Shown here piece after piece: positions 17,387 through 26,636 of a stretch of 64,000 nt of DNA. This DNA comes from Telluribacter sp035998675 (GTDB lineage: Bacteria > Bacteroidota > Bacteroidia > Cytophagales > Spirosomataceae). Made by a program: the position numbers and the translations under genes. The stretch is from positions 310,001 through 374,000 of the forward strand of contig NZ_DASYHI010000013.1 of assembly GCF_035998675.1 (NCBI RefSeq), given 5' to 3'. Each line of letters starts with the position of its first letter. Position 1 is the first letter of the stretch. The notes beneath the pieces were generated by a model. It was not told the DNA's origin and searched no databases. It worked only from the letters and a program-made list of their open reading frames with translations.

Positions 17387-17748
17387 TCGTTTAGTTCTTC
17401 AATTTGAATTTCCAATCTTATTTTTTTACGCTCAAGCATTGTATTGAACAGTTCCTTTTCGTTTTCTGACATTTCCAAGTCAATAGAAAATGGTATTTGG
17501 TTCACTCGCTCGCTTAGCCAATTTGATAATGACTCCGGAAGTATTGAGTCATCACGTGTCTCAAATTGTTCCGTTTTATAAATCTTACCTTTGTAAGTAA
17601 AGAACGGAGAGTAAGGTGGATGATCCAAATCAATGATTGGTCTTGCTACAATTCCATTAGGATCTTCAAATACAGCTAGTTCGAAAGGAGAGTAAGGGTA
17701 GTTTAGATATGCAAAAGAGAAATCATATCTTTCTTTATAAGCTATCAT
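17368..17748 (-). CDS. Unknown 126-residue protein between dndC and dndD
   Basis: Not recognised. It is soluble and rich in aromatic residues and Pro at the N-terminus (FAYLNYPYSPFELAVF, HPPYSPFF), with an acidic, helical C-terminal third. No catalytic motif is visible. Its ATG overlaps the dndC stop in an ATGA-type junction and its end overlaps dndD by 19 bases, so it is translationally coupled to both and probably part of the same complex. AT-rich like the adjoining N-terminal half of dndD. Textbook dndBCDE loci lack a gene here. Confidence 0.7.
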   Translation of the reverse strand: MIAYKERYDFSFAYLNYPYSPFELAVFEDPNGIVARPIIDLDHPPYSPFFTYKGKIYKTEQFETRDDSILPESLSNWLSERVNQIPFSIDLEMSENEKELFNTMLERKKIRLEIQIEELNEWLSGK

Positions 17749-19082
17749 CCCTTTCTCTGTTTTTTCTTCACCAAAAACTCCTCCAGCAGATTTTCAATAT
17801 CATTCTGCAAACCGCGTTTACGAACCATCAGAGACTTGGTCTTCATGATTTTGAGGGATTTCTGGATTAAATCCACGTGATCGGGCTCAAATACTTCGTG
17901 CAGGAGTTCTTCCTCCTCCCGAAACTTGTCTTCGTGCTTACTCATGTCAATCGGTGTCTCGTAGATACGGTTATAGATGTCGGATACTTTCTGGTTAAAA
18001 ATCCCGTCGCGGTACCACAACACCTGTATCGCCACGAGTTCCTGATGGGAAATAAGCTGGATAGTTTCACCCTGCGATTGTTGAATCTCGCGCTGGGCTT
18101 TCAGCACCATATCCAGTATTTTGGCCCGGTATTCGGGCGTATACGGTCCCCACCCTTCTTCGTCATCCGCTTCCCGTATTTTAAGGCGATCCTGCCGGCG
18201 AAATACTTCCCGCATCTCCCGATTATTTCGGTTAAGTACCAGTTCATCCCGAAGTTCCATAAGTGGCCACATCCACTCCTCACCGTTTTCAATAAGCCCT
18301 TCCATGGATTTGTCCCGGCTTACCACCGTACACACCCAGCAACCAAAACGGCTGTTGCCGCAGGATGGTGTGGTGTCGTCAATAACCAACGGGCAGTCGC
18401 CGCTGTTGGCATTGCGGTACAGTGTTACGAGTTCCTTATGGGTACCGCCCCAGGGTGGAGGTACCTGCATGAGGTACTGCCATACTTCGTTGGTTTCAAT
18501 GTCTTTGATGGGTGCGTACACAAAGGCATTTTGCAGGATATGCTTGCGGAGGCGCTGGCCTTTTACCTCGTATTTTTTGATACTGCGGGCCCGGTTAGAA
18601 CTTTCGGCCGAACGTGTTCCCAGCAAGATAATTACTTCCCCCTTCTGACTGATTTGACTTTGAATAAATCGGGTGGTAGGGTCTATTTTGAGGCGTTCGG
18701 TACACCACCGGAACGAATTATTTGGAGCGGGATAACCCAAACCCAGCAGTTTTACCCAAAAAGTATCTTCCAAAACCGGGGAAGTTCGTTGTACTTTGAA
18801 AGGTATGTCCTGAATAACCGCGGCCTCTTCTAATCGATGTAGGGTACGTTCAACAAACTGAACAATGCGTGGATTTTCAACCAGCGTGTCGTTACATACA
18901 ATGTATATATCTCGGAGATAGCGTGTTCCCTCAGGGAGTTGCTTCAGGGCATTCCATACTAATTGTAACAAAAGCGTTGAGTCTTTTCCTCCACTGAAAC
19001 CGATCACCCATGGACGATTATTATCTTCGATAAGATATTGGTCTAATATTTCCTGTTCAATGAAGGGTATTCTTATAGACAT
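17745..19082 (-). CDS. dndC: DNA phosphorothioation sulfurtransferase DndC
   Basis: 445-residue PAPS-reductase/ATP-pyrophosphatase family protein. The PP-loop SGGKDS is at residues 30-35. A cysteine cluster for an Fe-S centre lies at about residues 228-252 (CPLV, CGNSRFGCWVC). DndC activates DNA and transfers sulfur to the backbone in Dnd systems. A GTG at 19091 opens the frame, but the ATG at 19082 is the better start. It is the first gene of the minus-strand operon. Composition is core-like. Confidence 0.92.
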   Translation of the reverse strand: MSIRIPFIEQEILDQYLIEDNNRPWVIGFSGGKDSTLLLQLVWNALKQLPEGTRYLRDIYIVCNDTLVENPRIVQFVERTLHRLEEAAVIQDIPFKVQRTSPVLEDTFWVKLLGLGYPAPNNSFRWCTERLKIDPTTRFIQSQISQKGEVIILLGTRSAESSNRARSIKKYEVKGQRLRKHILQNAFVYAPIKDIETNEVWQYLMQVPPPWGGTHKELVTLYRNANSGDCPLVIDDTTPSCGNSRFGCWVCTVVSRDKSMEGLIENGEEWMWPLMELRDELVLNRNNREMREVFRRQDRLKIREADDEEGWGPYTPEYRAKILDMVLKAQREIQQSQGETIQLISHQELVAIQVLWYRDGIFNQKVSDIYNRIYETPIDMSKHEDKFREEEELLHEVFEPDHVDLIQKSLKIMKTKSLMVRKRGLQNDIENLLEEFLVKKKQRKG

Positions 19083-19233
19083 GTGGAGCACTAATTTAAG
19101 TAGTGTTGTAAGGTAATAGGTTTTTTTAAAATTCGGAAAACTATCCCTTAGTAGTCCAACTCAGGTGGGTACTCTATACTAAAAGAAGATCTTTAAAAAT
19201 CTATCCAGACTCCCATGCAGGTACTTACTACCC

Positions 19234-19827
19234 TCACGCAAACACCTCCGCCAACTCTATTCGCAGCCCTGAAAAAATGGCGGACTGCACTACCTCAGTG
19301 GCGGGCTGAAGGCCGATGTACCGCTCCTGCTCGTTGAGGACGTAGATGAGTACAATTTCGTCGTTGGGCTCCACGAGCCAGTACTCCCGCACCCCGGCTT
19401 CTTCGTAGAGTTCGTACTTTTCGCTCATCTCGCGCTTGGTGTTACCCGGCGAAAGGATCTCAATCACCAGATCGGGCGCGCCGTTGCAACCCTGCTCGTC
19501 CAGCTTAGTTTCATCGCAGATCACGCACAGGTCGGGTTGTACTACCGTAAAGATATCCTTACTGGCTTTTTTTGACTTTTTACGGTTATAAAGCCGCACG
19601 TCAAAGGGGGCATAAAAAAGCTGACATTGGTTATCACGAAACAGGTTGCCCATTTGTAAATGCAAACGAGCCGAAATCCGCTGGTGCCGCACGCTGGGAG
19701 CGGGTGTCATTTTTTGGATTTTCCCTCTCAATAGCTCCACCCGCTCCTGAAACTGCCACGTCAGGTAGTCGGCGTAGGAGTAGGTTCCGTCTAGGTCGAG
19801 TTGTGAAAGATCCGTGATTGCAGGCAT
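19234..19827 (-). CDS. Uma2-family (DUF820) putative endonuclease
   Basis: 197 residues with the PD-(D/E)xK-like Uma2 pattern: VQPDLCVICDE, then APDLVIEILSPGNTKREMSEKYELY and a VREYWLV strand. These proteins are often in many copies in Cyanobacteria and Bacteroidota, and their role is unknown. A TTG at 19863 opens the frame; the ATG at 19827 is preferred. It lies between the Dnd operon and a PIN toxin pair, so it may be part of an accessory block, though its composition is core-like. Confidence 0.8.
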   Translation of the reverse strand: MPAITDLSQLDLDGTYSYADYLTWQFQERVELLRGKIQKMTPAPSVRHQRISARLHLQMGNLFRDNQCQLFYAPFDVRLYNRKKSKKASKDIFTVVQPDLCVICDETKLDEQGCNGAPDLVIEILSPGNTKREMSEKYELYEEAGVREYWLVEPNDEIVLIYVLNEQERYIGLQPATEVVQSAIFSGLRIELAEVFA

Positions 19828-20051
19828 AGCTGGGGTGGAATATTTAACTAAAAATACAAGCAAATCCCCATAACTCCTACGGCAAAGTCCTTTTACCTTC
19901 GCTAGCCCCGATTTGAAGGCGGGCGCGACCCGGCCATGGTTGTATTTACTATCAATTGTAAATTTGGGCTAGCGATTTGATACCTTTTTGTGATCGTTGC
20001 TAAAATAGGCCAATGAGGGATGGCACTCTTTTTTAGAGTTTATTCTTTGTC

Positions 20052-20483
20052 TCAATCCGGTATAAATTTAATCATTTGAATAGGAGTAACTACTGGTAAA
20101 AGGTCTGTATTCTGGACCGCAAAGTCTTTCAGATTACCCGTAACGAAATAGCTGAGGTCTTTCCTATGCAAAGCTACTTCGTATTGAAAAGCATCTTCCA
20201 AATCCTTCATATTCCCCAAGCAGGCTTTCTGGTAAGGTGCATTATTTGTTTCTACAATGTGTAGTACCCTGAAGATTTGCTGCATTGTAGTTCGTAGTCT
20301 GGCTCCTTTCAGGCCCGACTTTTCCAGAACATAAGCCAATGTATACACTGAACCGGAAGAAATAAAGGCTTCAATAGTACCAGATTCGGCTGCTTCTATG
20401 AGACTAGTCGCCTCATCGGCAAAGGCATCCTGCCGATCCAAAAGCCAGTCCAGCAGAACGTTGGTATCCAAAAATACCTTCAT
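20052..20483 (-). CDS. PIN-domain toxin (VapC-like)
   Basis: 143-residue PIN-domain protein of the PIN_3 type. The N-terminal KVFLDTNVLLDW carries the first metal Asp, and further acidic residues occur mid-protein (DLEDAFQY) and near LSYFVTGNLKDF. PIN toxins cleave RNA. The gene overlaps the upstream antitoxin stop by four bases, giving a standard antitoxin-first module. Active-site residues look intact. Confidence 0.85.
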   Translation of the reverse strand: MKVFLDTNVLLDWLLDRQDAFADEATSLIEAAESGTIEAFISSGSVYTLAYVLEKSGLKGARLRTTMQQIFRVLHIVETNNAPYQKACLGNMKDLEDAFQYEVALHRKDLSYFVTGNLKDFAVQNTDLLPVVTPIQMIKFIPD

Positions 20484-20737
20484 ATACCGTACTTGTCCTT
20501 GTACATCATAGCCCGGATTTCTTTATCCGTTTTTTTGGATAAAGTTGATTTGGCAATTCCGCGAAGTTGTAGGGCTGTGCTCATATTCCGGGAGAAAGAG
20601 CCGCTCTCTACCGGTTCAGCAGACGCCAGGTACTCTTCTATCATCTCGGACAGCGACTTTCGGTTTCGCTTGGCAACTACTTTGGCATGAGCCACTACTG
20701 ACTCTTCTATGGTTAAGGTTAATTTTACCTTGGTCAT
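20480..20737 (-). CDS. DUF6364-family antitoxin
   Basis: 85 residues. The N-terminal KVKLTLTIEESVVAHAKVVAKRNRKSLSEMIEEYL region reads as a ribbon-helix-helix-like DNA-binding fold, and the C-terminal tail would bind the toxin. The gene precedes and overlaps the PIN toxin gene by four bases. It is expected to neutralise the toxin and repress the operon. Confidence 0.8.
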   Translation of the reverse strand: MTKVKLTLTIEESVVAHAKVVAKRNRKSLSEMIEEYLASAEPVESGSFSRNMSTALQLRGIAKSTLSKKTDKEIRAMMYKDKYGI

Positions 20738-20871
20738 GTATACGTGTATTTTATTCTATTGACTAAAAATACGTATTATTTATATTAAAATCAATGCAGA
20801 ATCGTAGCAATGCACTTTGGGTAGTACTACAAAAAAGTGCGTAGTTCATTCAGAATAAAAAATCAGGCCTC

Positions 20872-21498
20872 CTACAACTTTGTCTTTAGGTACGCTACCA
20901 TTACTTCCAGGCCGACGTCGAAGCGGTGGTTATTGTTAATGACGATGTCGGCTTCCGAGCGCAGGGGCTTGATGTACTTCTCGTAAGTAGGCGCTACGTG
21001 GTGTTCCCAGCGGTAGAGTACGTCGTCGAGGTCGTAGCCGCGTTCGCTGTTGTCACGGATAATGCGCCGCTTGATCTTAACGTACTCTTTGGTATCTACG
21101 AATATCTTGAGGTCAATGAGCCGGGCTACTTCGGGGTAGTAGTACACAAATATTCCCTCCACGATAATGATAGGCAGCGGATTGAAGACCAGTACTTTGG
21201 GCTCCAGCAGCGGATTGTTAAACGTATACTCCTTCTGCTGTACTGTGTTTCCCTGACGAAGCTCGGAAATGTGCCGGGCAAACAGCTGGTGGTTAATGGC
21301 CTCGGGCAAATCAAAATTTTCTACTCCGTTTTCATCCCTTGGAATCTCGTGGAGCGGGCGGTAGTAGTTGTCCTGCGAAAGTCGGCAGATGTCCTGCTCC
21401 GAAAACGATTCGATTAATTTTTTCATAAAGTACGTCTTTCCGGACGCACTACCTCCTGTTATACCAATAATGAAAGGGGGTTTTTGTTGATTGATCAT
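20872..21498 (-). CDS. udk: Uridine kinase
   Basis: 208-residue P-loop kinase. Walker A is GITGGSASGKT near residue 12, followed by LSQDNYYRP, which marks uridine kinases, and an IIVEGIFVYYY segment. It phosphorylates uridine and cytidine in pyrimidine salvage. A TTG at 21513 opens the frame; the ATG at 21498 is chosen. It stands alone, convergent with no partner. Confidence 0.92.
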   Translation of the reverse strand: MINQQKPPFIIGITGGSASGKTYFMKKLIESFSEQDICRLSQDNYYRPLHEIPRDENGVENFDLPEAINHQLFARHISELRQGNTVQQKEYTFNNPLLEPKVLVFNPLPIIIVEGIFVYYYPEVARLIDLKIFVDTKEYVKIKRRIIRDNSERGYDLDDVLYRWEHHVAPTYEKYIKPLRSEADIVINNNHRFDVGLEVMVAYLKTKL

Positions 21499-21633
21499 GA
21501 TAGTAGTTTGCAATGAAAATATTCGGCAGCCGGTTTTGTTGTTTCTCCTACCGAAAGTCGGGGGCTTACTGCTACAAAGGTACGAAGTCTTCGAAGACCT
21601 TCCCGAAGAATCTCCTGATTTCGCAGGCAGACT

Positions 21634-23457
21634 TCACTCCACAATGGCTAGCTTTCCCGCCAGACTTTCGGTTCCATCCCCGGCAACAAGCAGTACCAGG
21701 TATATCCCGCCACGCGCCCGGCGTCCGGTATAATCCCGCAGATTCCAGGTGGCCGTTCCGCCCTGCGAGCGGGTTTCGTGCACCAGCCGCCCCGACAAGT
21801 CCGTAATTTTTACTACTGTATTTTCAATCAGGCCTTTTATACCTACTACCCCGTCGTAACCGGGTCGCACCGGATTGGGAAAAACCAGGGCGGTAGTCAG
21901 CGTTGGCTCGGGCGTAGTGGCTCCACTGCGGTAAGACACCATGCCGTTGGGGGTATCGACGTACAGGTACCCGGCCGTATCGTCAAAGCGCAGGGCGCGA
22001 ATAGCATTAGAAGGTAAAGGACTGTTCTCCATCGTAAATTGCTGAATCAGCTCGGTGCCATCGGCCGAAAACAGGTACAGTCCATTGCGGGTGCCAATCC
22101 ACTTGCGATTGCCCGGCTCCACCGCCAGGGCGGTGGAGCGTTCGTTAGCCAGCAGGCGACGCTGCCCGTAAACGGGTAACACGGCATCTATCCGCCCCCC
22201 CGACAAGACCCCGTCCGGCACCAGGTACCCAACGCCCCGGTCCGTCGCAAACCAAATCAGCCCTTCCCGGTCCGCCACCACGCTGTTGACCACAGCCGAA
22301 GGCAAACCGCCACTACCCGGAGCGGTAGAGAGGTAGCGTTGCCTGCCGGTACCCGGCTCACTCACTGCTATACCGCCGCCCAGGTAGCCGGGCAAGCGCG
22401 CCCACACCAGCCCGTTCCGGTCCAGTACGGAGGAGTCAGCGCGTACGGCAATGGTCGTATCAGCTGTTGGTGGACTGTAGGAACGGAAAGTACCTCCGGC
22501 ATGACTGAGGAGTCCATTGCGCCGGTCGGCGATCCATAAGGTACCCGCAGCATCCAGGGTAGCGTCCTGCGGCGAAACCAGCAGATTATGGGTATAGGCT
22601 GTCAGTTGCTCCGGCGGTGTAAGTACTACCACCGCCCGGTCCAGAGAGATGAGTAATCTACCGCTTTCGGTACGCAGGTGGTAGTAGGGGCTGGTACCCG
22701 GGTAAAGTATCTTCCAGGTACCTCCTTCCCTTCGGTACACGCCCCGGCCCGGAAAGCCCGCGTAAACCGCTCCGTTCAGTACGGCTACAGCCCGGGGTAG
22801 TGGAAAGGGAGTGGCAATGGCTCGCCAGTTGCCAAAGAAGGGGCGGTTCACTGCGGGAGCCAGGGTAGTAGCCAGCAGTCCCTGCGAGGTAGCGGCAAAG
22901 AGGCTATCGGAAGAGAAAGCCAGTCCGTACACGGCCACTTCGGCCCCGGCCGGACCAATGTACCGATAGGTTTCGCGCACTTCGCGGCGCGGCGGGTCCA
23001 GCACTATTACGCCAAAGTCGGTAGCCAGGTACGCCAGCCCCCCCTGAAAACGGATTTGCCGGATACGTCGGTTATTGGGCAGGTCGGCGGCATTGCGCAG
23101 CAGGGGCCAGTTTATAATTTCGGTGGGCTCCGCTTTTTCATTGAGGTACAGCAGGTCCAGATTGCCGGAGCGGTACCCCAGCAGCAGGAGCTTTTGGTCA
23201 GGCTCGTAGGCCATACTACTCACGCCCACGTCACTCAGTCCGTTAATCCTGGAGTATTCAATGATACTATTATCCGAAGGATTGATACTGAAAAAACCAT
23301 TGTAGGAAGCAACAAACAGCTTACCCTGCGCCTGCACTACGCTGTGCGCCGACAGGTAGCTAAAGTGCGTCCGCCAGCCGTTGAGAGGTACCTCCTGCGC
23401 CAGGCTATCAAATAGGCTCAGGCTGCCCAGCAGTACAAGGAGCAGGTACTTTTTCAT
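21634..23457 (-). CDS. porZ: PorZ-like beta-propeller protein of the type IX secretion system
   Basis: 607 residues. A signal peptide (LFDSLAQ) is followed by WRTHFSYLSAHSV and two regulator-propeller-type beta-propellers. The last 80 residues (ALVFPNPVRPGYDGV ... GIYLVLLV) form a type IX C-terminal sorting domain. PorZ helps attach A-LPS to secreted cargo at the cell surface. An open frame runs upstream to 23514, but the ATG at 23457 begins the signal peptide and overlaps the yjbQ stop (ATGA), so the two genes are coupled. Confidence 0.85.
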   Translation of the reverse strand: MKKYLLLVLLGSLSLFDSLAQEVPLNGWRTHFSYLSAHSVVQAQGKLFVASYNGFFSINPSDNSIIEYSRINGLSDVGVSSMAYEPDQKLLLLGYRSGNLDLLYLNEKAEPTEIINWPLLRNAADLPNNRRIRQIRFQGGLAYLATDFGVIVLDPPRREVRETYRYIGPAGAEVAVYGLAFSSDSLFAATSQGLLATTLAPAVNRPFFGNWRAIATPFPLPRAVAVLNGAVYAGFPGRGVYRREGGTWKILYPGTSPYYHLRTESGRLLISLDRAVVVLTPPEQLTAYTHNLLVSPQDATLDAAGTLWIADRRNGLLSHAGGTFRSYSPPTADTTIAVRADSSVLDRNGLVWARLPGYLGGGIAVSEPGTGRQRYLSTAPGSGGLPSAVVNSVVADREGLIWFATDRGVGYLVPDGVLSGGRIDAVLPVYGQRRLLANERSTALAVEPGNRKWIGTRNGLYLFSADGTELIQQFTMENSPLPSNAIRALRFDDTAGYLYVDTPNGMVSYRSGATTPEPTLTTALVFPNPVRPGYDGVVGIKGLIENTVVKITDLSGRLVHETRSQGGTATWNLRDYTGRRARGGIYLVLLVAGDGTESLAGKLAIVE

Positions 23458-23876
23458 ATACCATAAGCGGTCAGGACCAGCCGCCGGCCGGAGGCGTGGT
23501 CGCGGTGCTCGCACAGGTAAATGCCCTGCCAGGTACCCAGGTTAAGCCGACCATTGGTAATGGGTATCGTGACGGAGCTATCCAGTAATGACGCTTTGAT
23601 GTGCGCCGGCATGTCGTCCGGTCCTTCGTAGTTGTGGCGGTAGTAGGGGGCATTTTCGGGTACCATCTTATTAAAATGGCTTTCAAAGTCCTGGCGCACG
23701 GTCGGGTCCGCGTTTTCGTTCAGGGTCAGGCTGGCGGAAGTATGCTGGATAAATACGTGGAGGAGTCCGGTTTTGATTTGCCGGAGCTCGGGTAAGGCCT
23801 TGAGTACCCGGTCAGAGATAAGATGAAAGCCGCGCGGAAAGGGCGGCAGGGTACATTCGTTCTGAAATACGAGCAT
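23454..23876 (-). CDS. yjbQ: YjbQ/UPF0047 family protein
   Basis: 140 residues. Conserved marks are HVFIQHTSASLTLNENADP, the HNYEG segment and LGTWQGIYLCEHRDH, with several His residues that could bind metal. The E. coli homologue has weak thiamin phosphate synthase activity, but the cell role is unclear. It overlaps porZ by four bases, so it may be co-translated with a secretion gene. Confidence 0.9.
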   Translation of the reverse strand: MLVFQNECTLPPFPRGFHLISDRVLKALPELRQIKTGLLHVFIQHTSASLTLNENADPTVRQDFESHFNKMVPENAPYYRHNYEGPDDMPAHIKASLLDSSVTIPITNGRLNLGTWQGIYLCEHRDHASGRRLVLTAYGI

Positions 23877-23892
23877 GCTGTTTAGTTAGAAA

Positions 23893-23913
23893 GTACCTGT
23901 TAGTAGCAGGTAC
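23893..23913. repeat. GTAC-containing hairpin upstream of yjbQ
   Basis: GTACCTG and CAGGTAC arms around a 7-base loop, 17 bases before the yjbQ ATG. It could be an operator or an mRNA leader stem. It may also simply reflect the high GTAC content of this genome. Confidence 0.4.
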
Positions 23914-23925
23914 AGTGGTGGCCGG

Positions 23926-24513
23926 TCAGACTGCCTGAGAAGGCCAGTTTCCGATCATACCCGGGCGGTTGTTCTTCAACTCCGCCGGGCTCATTTTCAG
24001 GTAAGAAGCCAGAATTTTCTCGGGTACTACTTCCATGAGCCCCGGGTACTCTTCATGAAAGCTGTCAAGTCGCGCCTGAATACTCTGACTGGCCAGCATA
24101 CGGCCCAGCGCCCGCTGCCGCTGTACTTCCTCTACCAGCTTTTGTACCAGACGCGCCCAAGCCGGAATTTCGCCGAAGAGATTGACCATATCTTCGTATT
24201 TCAGGATCCAGAGGCGGGTTTCGGTTACAGCCTGTATGTTTTCGGTAGCGGGTGCCTGGTAGCGGAAGCTATCGGGTAGTACCGCCAGATTTCCATTGGT
24301 AATAAAATAACGCGTTACTTCGTCGTCATGGTCAAAATGTAATACCCGAAGTACGCCTTCCGTCACGAACCCGATATGCCGGCAAACGTTTCTTTCGCGC
24401 AGGAAATAGTCGCCCGGCGCCAGTTCCACTTCCCGCAGGTAGGAAACGAGCAGCTCAATTTGAGCATCCGATAACGACATGTACCGTAAAAGGTACGATT
24501 TTAGTGGTTCCAT
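23926..24513 (-). CDS. Crp/Fnr-family transcriptional regulator
   Basis: 195 residues. An N-terminal cyclic-nucleotide-binding-like beta roll (LAPGDYFLRERNVCRHIGFVTEGVLRV) is followed by a long dimer helix and a short C-terminal region (ILASYLKMSPAELKNN) that fits the helix-turn-helix. The ligand-binding Arg-Glu pair of true cAMP receptors is not obvious. A GTG at 24531 opens the frame; the ATG at 24513 is preferred. Targets are unknown. Confidence 0.82.
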   Translation of the reverse strand: MEPLKSYLLRYMSLSDAQIELLVSYLREVELAPGDYFLRERNVCRHIGFVTEGVLRVLHFDHDDEVTRYFITNGNLAVLPDSFRYQAPATENIQAVTETRLWILKYEDMVNLFGEIPAWARLVQKLVEEVQRQRALGRMLASQSIQARLDSFHEEYPGLMEVVPEKILASYLKMSPAELKNNRPGMIGNWPSQAV

Positions 24514-24591
24514 AACAGGTACAAAACTCACTTAATCACGATGTTGTTGCCCAGATTCTGATATTTATTTAGATAATTTCCAGGAAACTTA

Positions 24592-26532
24592 TTACTTCTC
24601 TACCGTCACAATAGCGGTGCCCATACTCGTACCACTGCCGCAGGCGCTCTTTAGCGAGCTGATGGTAAATTCGGAGGTAGCCGTGGGCGACACCGTAATC
24701 AGGTACGGATTCAGGAAAGTACCCTGTACCGTTGAACCATCCGAAAGTGTAAAAGACCAGGGGGGTAGTCCGTTTTTAAATTTCAGCCGGATACGGGTCG
24801 AACCGCCCGAAGCTATGACCCCCCGGCCCGACACTTCACCGATGGCCGCATCGGGCGCAATGACTTTGATTTCACGCGGCTCACTCACAACCGACGGGGC
24901 CGTAGCCAGAATACGCAGGCGCTGAGCGCTGATGGTATCGCCCTGAAAAGTAGGCGTAATCTTTACTTTCAGCGGACTTTCCTTACCCGTAGTAGGCAGA
25001 TTGACCCAGTTACCGTTTTCATCGGCTACCTGCACTATAAATTTATTAGCCAGGTAGAAGCGGCCCGTGGAGGTAAAGGGTATTTCGACTTCCCCCCCCG
25101 AGCAAATGATACTTTGCGAGGGCACTCCCATGGCAATGGTCGAAGGCGGTACTTTTACGTACACGTGGGCTCGTCCCGTAAAACTTCCTACCCCGCACAA
25201 ACCACCCGCCGAGGTAATCTGGTAATTGGTCGGGTTCAGCGGGTTTACTTTAAGGGTATGGGGCGACGAAAGAATATTATTCTCATAGGTACCATCCGAC
25301 AGCAGTACAAACCAGGGACCGCCACCTTCAAACCGCAGGGTCAGCTCGGCGCTTTCTCCCTCTTTGACCGACAGCGAATCGCTTTGCAGTGCGACCCGCG
25401 TGGGCGCAGCCACCACTATGGTAGTGGTATCACTGTACAGCAGCGGCGCCGAAGCCGCTACCCGCAAACGGTACTGTCCGGCTTTGGTAGCGAGTGGTAC
25501 CCGCGCCACCAGCGGACCAACGGTATCGGCCGGAGAGATGGTTCTGAATTCTCCGCCGGGTTCGGCAATCTGAACTACAAAATTATTACCGGCCTTGTAT
25601 ACACCCGTGGCGCTGATAGGTACCTGAAAAGGCGTATTGGTACATACCCTGAAACCTTTTTCAGCATCTTTCAGGGCGAGTCGCGGCTCGGGATTCGGGT
25701 CCACGTTGACAATGACTTGTCCGTCTACGGTACCGCTGCCGCAGGCATTGGCAACACCAGTGAGCTTGTAGGCCTGAATCTGCTCCGGCTTTATGGAGAA
25801 ATAGTAGGGGTTACTCAGGGTCTGGCGAACGGTAGTACCGTCGGATACCCGAAAGGACCAGGGGCCGCTGCCGCTCAGGGTAACCCGCAGTTGGGCTTCC
25901 TGTCCGGGCATGATGCGGGAGGACGTAGAGCCGTCGGCCGTTTCGAGCCTGGCCGTGGGGCCCGTCAGCAGCCGGATAGCCACTTCGTTACCAACCACCG
26001 CCGGACTGGTAGACACCACCCGCAGGCGGTACAGGTGCCCGCCTTTTTTATCGGCCGGTATGACCGCCGTCAGTGGTCCGCTTTTGGCGGGGACCGATAT
26101 GATTACAAAATTATTACTGGCGTCTACCAGCTGCACCACAAACTGGTTGTCGGCGTTGAAAGTGCCGGAAGGCGTAAATGGTACCTGCACAGTACTACCC
26201 GCACAAACCGACAGGAAGGAGACATCCCCCGTAAAGATAAGGGCGGCCCCGGCGGTACTATCGCGCGCGGCGGCTCTCTGGGTAGAATCCGGGTCCAGAA
26301 TGCGCAGCATGTCGGGTACCAGCGGCGTAACCACGTTGCGCCTGGCCGGAGTAACGGTATCACTCTGAAGGGGAAGTGTGGTGGTATTGAGCGGTGTAAC
26401 TACGTTACGACCGGCGGGGGTTCTGGAAAGGGTGGTGTCGGCCTGGGGCATGGTAGGCACTACCTGCGCCCGGGCCTGCAGAGCCATACTTAGTAATAAT
26501 CCTAAAATAACCTTAGTAAAAGCTTTTGACAT
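24592..26532 (-). CDS. Secreted protein with three tandem beta-rich modules
   Basis: 646 residues with a signal peptide (ALQARAQ). Three repeats of roughly 180 residues follow, each starting with a Cys-containing segment (VCAGSTVQVPF, VCTNTPFQVPI, ICSGGEVEIPF), then NxFVVQ-type and YRLRV-type strands, then a GPWSF or GPWFVLLSDGT segment, and ending in an ACGSGT or LCGVGS motif. This looks like Ig-like or adhesin modules of Bacteroidota surface proteins. No sorting domain or anchor is visible. Function unknown. Confidence 0.75.
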   Translation of the reverse strand: MSKAFTKVILGLLLSMALQARAQVVPTMPQADTTLSRTPAGRNVVTPLNTTTLPLQSDTVTPARRNVVTPLVPDMLRILDPDSTQRAAARDSTAGAALIFTGDVSFLSVCAGSTVQVPFTPSGTFNADNQFVVQLVDASNNFVIISVPAKSGPLTAVIPADKKGGHLYRLRVVSTSPAVVGNEVAIRLLTGPTARLETADGSTSSRIMPGQEAQLRVTLSGSGPWSFRVSDGTTVRQTLSNPYYFSIKPEQIQAYKLTGVANACGSGTVDGQVIVNVDPNPEPRLALKDAEKGFRVCTNTPFQVPISATGVYKAGNNFVVQIAEPGGEFRTISPADTVGPLVARVPLATKAGQYRLRVAASAPLLYSDTTTIVVAAPTRVALQSDSLSVKEGESAELTLRFEGGGPWFVLLSDGTYENNILSSPHTLKVNPLNPTNYQITSAGGLCGVGSFTGRAHVYVKVPPSTIAMGVPSQSIICSGGEVEIPFTSTGRFYLANKFIVQVADENGNWVNLPTTGKESPLKVKITPTFQGDTISAQRLRILATAPSVVSEPREIKVIAPDAAIGEVSGRGVIASGGSTRIRLKFKNGLPPWSFTLSDGSTVQGTFLNPYLITVSPTATSEFTISSLKSACGSGTSMGTAIVTVEK

Positions 26533-26636
26533 AACAGCAGGTAGTAATAAACACTAACCAATGAAACGAATAAAATACAACAATCCATAAAATCGCACAC
26601 TCCAAATTTATTCGGTAAGCCAGCCGAAGTACTCCC

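Noticed and set aside
25114..26493. 459-codon plus-strand open frame opposite the modular secreted protein gene
   Set aside because: It lacks a plausible protein pattern, is antisense to a gene with a signal peptide and repeats, and comes from codon bias of the real gene.
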